Below are positions 54,981-62,352 of a DNA stretch of 64,000 nt, piece by piece. The notes beneath the pieces were generated by a model. It saw only the letters and a list, made by a program, of their open reading frames with translations. It was not told the origin of the DNA and ran no database searches. The DNA is taken from contig NZ_CP154796.1 of NCBI RefSeq assembly GCF_039566955.1, positions 1,922,001 to 1,986,000 on the forward strand, read 5' to 3'. Made by a program: the position numbers and the translations under genes. Each line of letters begins with the position of its first letter. The stretch's first letter is position 1. This stretch comes from Micromonospora sp. DSM 45708 (lineage in GTDB: Bacteria > Actinomycetota > Actinomycetes > Mycobacteriales > Micromonosporaceae).

Positions 54981-55505
54981 GTGACGGGTATCCACAAGGT
55001 GTTGGCGGCCGTGTTCGCCGGACTGGTCCTGACCCTGTTCGCCGCCGCCCCGGCGGCCGCGAAGGCCGACGAACTCAAGCTCACCGTGGCCGGCGACGGG
55101 GCCGAGGGGGTCACCATCCAGGCCATCCACGCCGACGGCCGCCGGCTGGAGCAGGTGGTGCGGTTGGTCCTCACCGCCACCGGCCCGGACGGGCAGCGGG
55201 TCGGTCCGCTGCAACTGGAGCCGCAGCCCGAGGGGCAGGGTTTCTACAGCAGCGGTCCGGTGCTGTCCGCCGGCACCTGGAAGGTGACGGTGAACGCCCC
55301 CGCCCCGCTGCGGAGCGAGGCCACCGCCACGGTCCAGGCCCGGGCGGCCCAGTCACCACCGGCGCCCGCGCCGGTCGCGGTGACCAGGCCGGACGGAGAC
55401 CGCGCGGCGGGCGCCGGCTGGTGGCCGTTCGCGGCGGCCGGCCTCGTGCTCGCCGCCACGGCGATGGGCGTGGCCCTGCTGTCCGGCCGCCGCCGCACCG
55501 GCTGA
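54981..55505 (+). CDS. Small secreted, membrane-anchored Ig-like protein
   Basis: 174 residues from the GTG at 54981; the ATG six bases earlier would leave no room after GAGGAG. A signal peptide ends near PAAAKA. About 90 residues of beta-rich sequence (LKLTVAGDGAEGVTIQAIHA; GFYSSGPVLSAGTWKVTV) are followed by a Pro/Ala linker and a C-terminal helix (WWPFAAAGLVLAATAMGVAL) with Arg residues inside, so it is held in the membrane with the body outside. The layout resembles YtkA/CopC-type accessory proteins. It probably works with the ThuA-like protein upstream. No catalytic motif is seen. Confidence 0.75.
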   Translation: MTGIHKVLAAVFAGLVLTLFAAAPAAAKADELKLTVAGDGAEGVTIQAIHADGRRLEQVVRLVLTATGPDGQRVGPLQLEPQPEGQGFYSSGPVLSAGTWKVTVNAPAPLRSEATATVQARAAQSPPAPAPVAVTRPDGDRAAGAGWWPFAAAGLVLAATAMGVALLSGRRRTG

Positions 55506-55524
55506 CCAACCAGCGGCGCACGAC

Positions 55525-55556
55525 CGGGCCGGGCCGCGACGAAGCGGCCCGGCCCG
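55525..55556. terminator. Bidirectional hairpin terminator
   Basis: A perfect 13-bp stem, CGGGCCGGGCCGC with GCGGCCCGGCCCG, and a 6-base loop, between convergent genes ending at 55505 and 55623. Confidence 0.8.
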
Positions 55557-55622
55557 CCCGGCCGCGACCGCGGCCGGCACGGCATCGGTACGCGTGCCGC
55601 AACCGCGCGCCGGCTGCGGTCC

Positions 55623-56594
55623 TCAGGCCACCGTGAGCAGGAGTTTGCCGGCGTAGGACGTCTCCAGGCGCTGGTGCGCCTCACGCACCTTGCCCAACGG
55701 GAACGTCTCCGCGACGTGCACCACGAACGGCCCCGCCTCGATGAGGTCGTTGAGCCGTCGCAGTTGTCGGGGGTTGGACTCGCCGTCGTACGCGCGGACC
55801 ACGACGCCGGGACGCTCGCGCGGCTCCGGCCGGACCCCGTGGGCGTACGCGACAACGCCGCCGTCGACGAGCGCCTCGGTGAGCCGGTCCAGGGTCTCGC
55901 CGCCGGCCATCGCCAGGATGGCGTCCACCCCGTTCGGTGCCGCCTCGCGGATCCGGCCGAGCACGTCGGTGAGGTCGCCGTGCCCGTCGAGAGACACGTC
56001 GGCGCCGAGGCGGGTCACCAGCGTGACGCCCTCCGCTCCGGAGGCCACGGCGACGACGTGCAGCCCCTGCCGTTTGGCCAGTTGGACGGCCAGGTGGCCC
56101 TGACCGCCGCTGGCCCCGAAGATCAGCAACCAGGCCCCGGCGGCCAGGCTGAGCGCGTCGAGCCCGGCCAGCGCGGTCAGCGCGTCGGTGGGCATCGCGC
56201 CGGCGTGCTCGGTGGGCACTCCTTCGGGCACCCTCGCCGCGTACTCCGCCTTGACCACCGCGTACTCGGCGTAGAGGCCGCCCTTCGGACGGGTGGTGGC
56301 GGCGACGTAGACCGGGTCACCCGCCGCGAGGTCGGTAACCGCGCGGCCGGCCACCACGACCGTTCCGGCACCGTCGGAGCCGGGCACGATCGGCAGGGAC
56401 GAGCCCTCCGGGACCAGCACACCCTGCCGCTCGTACGCGTCCCACACGCCGACGCCGGCGCTCCACACCTTGATCAGCAGCTCGTCGTCGGCGACCTCCG
56501 GGATCGGCAGCTTCCGCAGGGTGATCACCTCCGGCCCGCCGAACTCGTCGAAGGCCGCGGCCTGCATCCGCTCTGGCAGATTCCCGTCAACCAT
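55623..56594 (-). CDS. NADPH-dependent quinone-reductase-like alcohol dehydrogenase superfamily protein
   Basis: 323 residues, ATG with GGAGAGGGA upstream. The MDR pattern without zinc ligands is visible: AAFDEFGGPEVITLRKLPI, LLIKVWSAGVGVWDAYERQG, LPIVPGSDGAGTVV, the cofactor site LLIFGASGGQGHLAVQLAK, LHVVAVASGAEG and, near the end, FPLGKVREAHQRLETSYAGK. It reduces quinones or enones with NADPH. It stands alone between the ThuA and M14 regions. Confidence 0.92.
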   Translation of the reverse strand: MVDGNLPERMQAAAFDEFGGPEVITLRKLPIPEVADDELLIKVWSAGVGVWDAYERQGVLVPEGSSLPIVPGSDGAGTVVVAGRAVTDLAAGDPVYVAATTRPKGGLYAEYAVVKAEYAARVPEGVPTEHAGAMPTDALTALAGLDALSLAAGAWLLIFGASGGQGHLAVQLAKRQGLHVVAVASGAEGVTLVTRLGADVSLDGHGDLTDVLGRIREAAPNGVDAILAMAGGETLDRLTEALVDGGVVAYAHGVRPEPRERPGVVVRAYDGESNPRQLRRLNDLIEAGPFVVHVAETFPLGKVREAHQRLETSYAGKLLLTVA

Positions 56595-56618
56595 GTGGAT
56601 TCCCTCTCCGTGCCGGCG

Positions 56619-56840
56619 TCACCGTCGCAGCATGCCGGCTGGGCGACAAGCGTGGCCCGGGGCCGGGTGCCGTTCACCCACAAGGGCGACCGTCCACTCT
56701 GCGAGCGCGACGGTCGGCGCCACGCCGTCGACGGGCACGGTGACGCGCCAACTCTCGCCGGGCGACAGCTCCGGCGGCGCGGCGATGTCACCGGCGACCA
56801 GCCGGCGCACCGCTGGCGGCCACGGACTGGGCGGGGTCGA
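56619..56840 (-). other. Possible coding remnant beyond the M14 gene
   Basis: A minus-strand frame with strong third-position GC and plausible beta-rich sequence (VRRLVAGDIAAPPELSPGE; PTVALAEWTVALVGERHP) ends at 56619. It has no start codon with a ribosome binding site and lies in another frame from the M14 gene just upstream. It could be a broken end of a former longer protein or a chance frame. Confidence 0.3.
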
Positions 56841-56887
56841 CCAGCGGGGGCCCGGCGGCGCGGCCCCCCGCTGGCGCGCTCGGAGCC

Positions 56888-59323
56888 TCAGCCGGTGGGC
56901 AGCGTCGCCCAGCCCCGGTTGAAGGTCTTGCTGTCCTCGTCCGGTCGGTAGTTGCGTTCGATGTTGCCGGCCGCGTCCACCGAGAACCAGTGGATCCTGG
57001 TGCCGGTCGGGACGGTCAGCGTCTCGGCCCCCTCCCGGAGACCCGCCGAGGCGTACAGGGTGGACCCGAACGTCGGTCGGCTGCCGTCGAGGGTGTAGAA
57101 CACCGCCGCCGGCTCGCTGACGTCGAACCGGACGCTGACCGTGCCCTCGGTGCCGCTCGGCGTGACCGACAGGGTGCTGGTCGGGCGCTTCTTGTCCTTG
57201 TCGAAGTCCCGGGCCACCCGCAGCAGCTCGACCAGGCCGTTGCTGAACTCCATGGTCTCCTGGTGCGCCTCCTCCCAGGTGGGCTGGAAGCTGGTGCCGA
57301 CCTCGAAGTTCCAGGCGTAGACGCCGTACTTGTACCAGAGCATGTCGCCGGAGTTGCCGGCCGCCGAGTACAGCACGTCGGAGATCGGGCCGGTCCGGGC
57401 CGGGGTGACCGCCATGTTGCGGTGCCGCTTGATCGCGGTGAGGATGCGCGACGACGCGCCCCAGAAGAACGACTCCTCGGCCAGCGTCGGCCGGGGTGCG
57501 GAGATCCGCCCCGGGGTGGCGTACGCGCCCGGCGACCACATGAAGTAGTTGCCGGAGGAGTGCAGGTTCATCGAGAACTTCATGTTCGGCCGCTGGGCCA
57601 GCCAGTCGACGTTGCGGTTCTCCGGCTCGGACAGCTCGCTCGGCCCGGCGTAGGTGTCGCTGGTGCAGCTCGCCGACGCCCCCGAGTAGCCGTCGAAGAG
57701 GCTGTACTCGGTGTAGTTGCGGTTGTTGTCCACGCCCCACGAGTTACGGGCCAGCGCGTCGGTGGCACCGCCCGGCGCACAGTGGTTGGTCATGTTGCGG
57801 CGCTGTGAGGCGTAGTCGTAGAACGAGTAGTGCCCGCCGTCCGGGTTGATCGACGGGACGATCCAGATGTCCAGGGTGCGCAGCAACTGCTTGGTGTTCT
57901 CGTCGGTGGCGTGGTTGCGCAGCAGCCGCTCCGCGGTCTCGATGGTCACCAGCGGCGGCACCCACTCCCGCGCGTGTTCCTGCGCGTACGCGAGCACCCC
58001 GGTGCGGGAGCCGTCGCGGTACTTGCCGATCCGGATGGCGTACACCGGGTGCGGGTCGCGGGAGACCCCGGCCGGCGCCTTCAGGTTGTCCGACAGCGGC
58101 GTCGGCGCGACCGGCGCGACCACCCCGGCGCCGGCGTCCCCCCGATAGGTGTACGCCTTGACCAGCGCGCCCGCCTCGGCGGTCAGCGCCGCGGCGACCT
58201 GGGCGGCGGTACTGGTCACCGCCCCGGCGGCGTCGGTGGCCAGGCTGACCCGGATGGCCCTGCCGGTCACCGTGACCGAGAGCGGCCGGTCGGCCGCGCC
58301 CGGGTCGGCCAGCTCGACGGTGATGTCGTTGCCGCCCTCGTGACCCCAGGCGAGCGAGTCCACGGCGACCCGGGTGGCGTTGGTCCCACCGAGCACGACC
58401 TGCGCCTTACGCCGGTAGCCGTTGGTCTGGTACGGCAGCTTCACCACCTCGGCGAGTTGCGGGTAGGCGTCGGCCAGCCGCTTGATCCGGTCGTACAACT
58501 CGGTCGGGGTGAGGTAGCTGGTGACGAAGTCCTTCTGGTAGCCGGGGCCCTCCGGGCTGTCGGCCGGGATCGGCAGCCACTCCTTGACCTCGGCGACCGC
58601 CACGTCCCCGGAGGGGCTGGTGATCTGGATACGCTGCGGCCGGGCGGTGACGGCGGCGGCGCCCCGGTGGTAGAGGTAGACCCCGGCATCGAAGAACCGG
58701 GAGATGTTCTGGGTGCCGCCGGAGCCGATCTCGGTGCCGGGGCCGCTGTCCCGGGCCACGGTCAGCGCGCTGGTGGAGGTCTGCCCCTGGGCCCACTTCG
58801 CCTCGACCGAGAGCACCTGGTCGGTGCCGGAGGTGTAGTAGTCGGCCCGGATGATCTTGACGTCGGAGGTCGCGGCACTGCGCTCCAGGGTCGCCGTCCA
58901 GGTCCGGTTCTCGGCCTGGTGAGCGGCGATCGTCGCCTCGCGCTCGCTGATCCGCTGCGCGGAGTCGGCGGCGTCGTGCAGCACGGCACCGACCCGGTAG
59001 CCCATCCGCTTCAGCGCGGCGACCTCGGTCGGGGTGACCACGGCGTGCACCACGATGCCCGCCTCGGTGGGGGTGACGTGGTGGTCGAGGTCGACGCCGG
59101 TGGCGACCAGCGCGTCCAACTGGGCGGTGCCGTCGACCGTCACCTCCACCACGTCGGCCTGCTCGTCGGCGGAACGTTCGAGCACGACCGGGGCGTCGGC
59201 CGTCCGATCGGGCGGGGCGGCGGCGCCGGCGGTCGCCGGACCGGCGAGCAGCAGCAACGCCACGCCTGCGGCCGTGGCGGCGGGTAGCCGCCGCCAGCGG
59301 CGGGGGAACGCGGAACGGGACAT
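56888..59323 (-). CDS. Secreted M14 zinc carboxypeptidase
   Basis: 811 residues from the ATG at 59323 with AGGAAAGG upstream; the longer frame is not coding. A signal peptide is followed by about 300 residues of propeptide-like and beta-rich sequence, then the M14 domain: the first zinc motif HAREWVPPLVTIE (His and Glu, about residue 448), PSINPDGGHYSF, RNWGVDNNRNYTEY-type sequence, the third ligand His in MNLHSSGNYF (about 588), and the catalytic Glu in NFEVGTSF (about 673). The last 110 residues are a chitobiase/FN3-like domain (AVFYTLDGSRPTFGS). It removes C-terminal residues from peptides outside the cell. All metal and catalytic residues are present. Confidence 0.94.
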   Translation of the reverse strand: MSRSAFPRRWRRLPAATAAGVALLLLAGPATAGAAAPPDRTADAPVVLERSADEQADVVEVTVDGTAQLDALVATGVDLDHHVTPTEAGIVVHAVVTPTEVAALKRMGYRVGAVLHDAADSAQRISEREATIAAHQAENRTWTATLERSAATSDVKIIRADYYTSGTDQVLSVEAKWAQGQTSTSALTVARDSGPGTEIGSGGTQNISRFFDAGVYLYHRGAAAVTARPQRIQITSPSGDVAVAEVKEWLPIPADSPEGPGYQKDFVTSYLTPTELYDRIKRLADAYPQLAEVVKLPYQTNGYRRKAQVVLGGTNATRVAVDSLAWGHEGGNDITVELADPGAADRPLSVTVTGRAIRVSLATDAAGAVTSTAAQVAAALTAEAGALVKAYTYRGDAGAGVVAPVAPTPLSDNLKAPAGVSRDPHPVYAIRIGKYRDGSRTGVLAYAQEHAREWVPPLVTIETAERLLRNHATDENTKQLLRTLDIWIVPSINPDGGHYSFYDYASQRRNMTNHCAPGGATDALARNSWGVDNNRNYTEYSLFDGYSGASASCTSDTYAGPSELSEPENRNVDWLAQRPNMKFSMNLHSSGNYFMWSPGAYATPGRISAPRPTLAEESFFWGASSRILTAIKRHRNMAVTPARTGPISDVLYSAAGNSGDMLWYKYGVYAWNFEVGTSFQPTWEEAHQETMEFSNGLVELLRVARDFDKDKKRPTSTLSVTPSGTEGTVSVRFDVSEPAAVFYTLDGSRPTFGSTLYASAGLREGAETLTVPTGTRIHWFSVDAAGNIERNYRPDEDSKTFNRGWATLPTG

Positions 59324-59703
59324 TTCGGGCCGCCTTTCCTGGGGGTGCGAGACGGGCCGACGGCGCGCGGCAGCGCCCGCCGTCGGGCGGGTGTGCGAAA
59401 ACGGGGAGGTCGGACGCCGGCAGTCGGGCGACGGTGGCGACCGAACACGACGTCCGCCCGCCGACGACGGGGGACCCGGGGGGCGTCTCCTCGGACGCGC
59501 GGAGGCGACGGACCGGTGCCGATCCGGTCTGTGTAACGGGCGGGGGCGTACCCGGTTACGGTAGGTCGTGGAGGCATTGCCGAGCGGTGCGCCCATCCTG
59601 GCCGTACCCGCTCGGATCTGTCAATGATCTGTCCGGCCGGACACGGGCTGTCACAGTGGGCGGTGCGGGTGTCCTCTCCCGATGGTCGGTCCGGCGGCGA
59701 CCG
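59324..59703. other. Gene-free stretch between the M14 and PucR genes
   Basis: 380 bases. Both flanking genes are on the minus strand, so this holds the M14 promoter and the end of the PucR transcript. Short AT-richer segments lie near 59615-59640 (GTCAATGATCTGTCC). I see no gene or clear repeat. Confidence 0.4.
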
Positions 59704-60936
59704 TCAGGACGCCGACCGGTAGTGGCCGGTGAGCCGACCCAGCTTCATCGCCAGGTGCAGGCACAACCGTTCGTTGCCGTCCTTGAGGTCGGTGTCGGCG
59801 AGCTGCTCGACCCGTTGCAGCCGGTAGTAGAGGGTGGTCCGGTGCAGTCGCAGCTTCTCGGCGGTCGCGTGGGCGTTGCCGGCCAGGTCGAGGTACGCCT
59901 CCAGGGTCTCCAGCAGCACCTGGTGGGCGTCGTCGCGCAGTAGCCGATCCAACCCGGGGTGCACCCCGGCGACGTCGAGGTGCCGGTCGTCGAGCTGGGA
60001 CAGCACCCGGTAGATGCCCAGGCCGGCCCAGGAGACCACCCGGCCGAGCGCCGGCAGCTGCACCCCGACCCGGGCCGCCTGCACCGCCTCCCGGTAGGAC
60101 TGCACCGCCTCGGCCAGCCCCGGGCGGGACTGGCCGATCCCGGTCACCGTCCGTTCCACCGAGGACAGCCCCCGGGTCGCCTGGCCCAACGCCTCGTCGA
60201 GATGCTCGGCGGCGGCCTCCGGGGTGGGCCGGCCGGCGATCCGGCCGCCGCAGATCAGCAGCACCCCGTGGTCGGGCCAGACCATGTGCAGCGACTCCCG
60301 CACGCCGAGCCACCGCCGGGTCGCCACCAGCGCCTGCTCCAGCGCGATCCGGGCCACCTCGTCGGGGTGCCGCCCGGCGGCGGGGGCGAGCTGGGCCACC
60401 ACGGCGGTGGTGGGGCCGTCACCGGCGACGACGCCCTCCTCCAGCAGCGCCCGGACGGCGTGCGCGCGGGCCTGCGGGCTCTCCACCAGCAGTGTCCGGG
60501 TGGCCTCCGACTCCCGCTGCGAGGCCAGCTCGCCGAGCAGGTTCTCCCGGTAGAGGGCCAGCGACAGGTGGGTGAAGGCGCTGGTCGCGGTGGCGATGTC
60601 GGCGTCGGTCATCGACCCGTCGTCGTCGATGAACCAGACGAACCCGAGCAGCAGGTCGTCGTGCCAGATCGGCACGCAGACCCGGGGGAGCAGGTCGAGG
60701 TCGACGTCGGCCGGGGTACGCACCGGCTCACGGGCGGTGAGCACACCCATCCGGCGGAACCAGGCGATCACCTCAGGGGTGGTCTGTCGGCGCAGGATCG
60801 ACATCCGGCGCACCTCGTCCATCGGCCCGTCGTGTTCGCTGTAGACGACCACCCGCTGCCGCCGGTCCTCGATGAGGGCGGGACGCCCCACCCGGGCGGC
60901 GACGGCATCGACTATGCGCTGAAGCTCACCGTGCAT
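59704..60936 (-). CDS. PucR/CdaR-family transcriptional regulator
   Basis: 410 residues, ATG with GGGGAGATC upstream. The N-terminal 150 residues are a sensor-like domain (RPALIEDRRQRVVVYSEHDG; DLLLGFVWFIDDDGSM). A GGDEF-like middle part follows (GIGQSRPGLAEAVQSYREAV), and the C-terminus is the PucR helix-turn-helix: LLETLEAYLDLAGNAHATAE, then LRLHRTTLYYRLQRVEQL. Members control purine, amino-acid and proline catabolism. It is divergent from the DapA-family gene, its most likely target. Confidence 0.93.
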   Translation of the reverse strand: MHGELQRIVDAVAARVGRPALIEDRRQRVVVYSEHDGPMDEVRRMSILRRQTTPEVIAWFRRMGVLTAREPVRTPADVDLDLLPRVCVPIWHDDLLLGFVWFIDDDGSMTDADIATATSAFTHLSLALYRENLLGELASQRESEATRTLLVESPQARAHAVRALLEEGVVAGDGPTTAVVAQLAPAAGRHPDEVARIALEQALVATRRWLGVRESLHMVWPDHGVLLICGGRIAGRPTPEAAAEHLDEALGQATRGLSSVERTVTGIGQSRPGLAEAVQSYREAVQAARVGVQLPALGRVVSWAGLGIYRVLSQLDDRHLDVAGVHPGLDRLLRDDAHQVLLETLEAYLDLAGNAHATAEKLRLHRTTLYYRLQRVEQLADTDLKDGNERLCLHLAMKLGRLTGHYRSAS

Positions 60937-61155
60937 GGATCTCCCCTGGTTGGCCGCGCGACAGGGGCGACAGCCGGTGCCCTACCCTCTGCGGCCGGTG
61001 GCCCTGTGCGCAAGGTCCACCGAAGATCTACCGACAAACGGATGGCCCCCATGGCGACTGTTCCGGCAATTGTCCGAAGCACCGCCGTGATCGACGATCG
61101 TAAGGTTCCGGTGCGGTGGGCAGCGGGCCGCCGGCGCGCAGGAGGGAACGCCCGA

Positions 61156-62073
61156 GTGACAGCTGGTAGGCCCTGGCGGGGGGTGCTGGTCGCCATCACC
61201 ACGCCGTTCCGCGACGACCTCGGTGTCGACTTCGACCGGCTCCAGGAGCACGTGCGCTGGCTGGCCGAGGCGGGGTGCCACGGGGTGACCCCGTGCGCGT
61301 CGGTGGGGGAGTACCGGGCCCTGTCCGACGACGAGCGGGCCGACGTGGTGCGGGCGACGGTGCAGGCCGCGCCGCCCGGCTGCGCGGTGCTTCCCGGCGT
61401 CGGCGGGTACGGCAGCCGGCAGTCCCGCCGTTGGGCGGAGCAGGCCGCCGCCGCCGGGGCCCACGGGGTGCTCGCCCCACCCCCGGACGGCTACCCTGCC
61501 GGCGACGCCGACGTGGTCGCCCACTACCGGGAGGTGACCGCCGTCGGCCTGCCGGTGGTGGCACACAACGACCCGTACGACACCCGGGTGGACCTCACGC
61601 CGGAGCTGCTCGCCCGGGTCGCCGAGACCGACGGGATCGTCGCGGTCGAGGAGTTCTCCGGTGACGTCCGACGGATGCACCAGATCAGGGACCTCTGCCC
61701 GCACGTGGACGTGCTGGCCGGCGCGGACGACATGCTGCTGGAACTCGTGTTGTGCGGGGCCCGGGGCTGGGTAGCCGGCCTGGCCAACGCGCTGCCCCGG
61801 CAGGCCCTGCGCCTGTACGACCTCTGTGCCGCCGGTGACCTGGCCCGCGCGTTGCCGCTCTATGCCGAGTTGCACCCGGCGTTCGGCTGGGGCTCCCGGC
61901 CGGAGGCGGTGCAGGCGATCAAACTGGCGATGGACTCTGCCGGGCGGTTCGGTGGACGGTGCCGCCCGCCGCGCGGCCCGCTGCCGCCGCCGGTCGCCGC
62001 CCGGCTGTGCCGGGACCTGGTCCGGGCCCTGTCGGTCACCGCCGATCCGGTTGCCGAGGGCCGTCTCCGCTGA
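61156..62073 (+). CDS. DapA-family (dihydrodipicolinate synthase-like) protein without the Schiff-base lysine
   Basis: 305 residues from the GTG at 61156 (AGGAGGG upstream). The TIM-barrel family pattern is clear: GVLVAITTPFRDDLGVDFDR, GVTPCASVGEYRALSDDER, VLPGVGGYGSRQS, VVAHNDPYDTRVDLTPELL, then VAVEEFSGDVRRM and GARGWVAGLANALP. In working members the last-but-one block has Lys (VGVKEFSGD) that forms a Schiff base with a 2-oxo acid; here it is Glu, and the Tyr of the YNxP block is His. So the normal aldolase or dehydratase chemistry should be lost. The divergent PucR gene suggests a catabolic setting. Confidence 0.9.
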   Translation: MTAGRPWRGVLVAITTPFRDDLGVDFDRLQEHVRWLAEAGCHGVTPCASVGEYRALSDDERADVVRATVQAAPPGCAVLPGVGGYGSRQSRRWAEQAAAAGAHGVLAPPPDGYPAGDADVVAHYREVTAVGLPVVAHNDPYDTRVDLTPELLARVAETDGIVAVEEFSGDVRRMHQIRDLCPHVDVLAGADDMLLELVLCGARGWVAGLANALPRQALRLYDLCAAGDLARALPLYAELHPAFGWGSRPEAVQAIKLAMDSAGRFGGRCRPPRGPLPPPVAARLCRDLVRALSVTADPVAEGRLR

Positions 62074-62352
62074 ACCGTCCGGCCCGCTCCGGGCGGTGCC
62101 CGGGGCGCACCGGTGGGCCGGGCCGTTCGGGCCGGGCCGGTCGGTCCGGGCCGGGGCCCCGGCCGGTCGCGACCGGATGCCGGTCCTTCAGGTGTCGGAA
62201 GCCGCCGGTCCGCCTGCCGACATCTGCACGGTGACCAGCCCCGGCCTGTCCTCCTAGATTCGCTGCGCGGCCCGGTGCACGGCTGTCCCGGCAGCCACCC
62301 CTCGGGACACCGGTCACCGGCGGCCGCGTCCCTCCCGACGAGAGGCGAACCC

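Noticed and set aside
59959..61155. Long in-frame extension before the DapA-family gene
   Set aside because: It overlaps the divergent PucR gene on the opposite strand and has no protein-like pattern; the GTG at 61156 has a good ribosome binding site.
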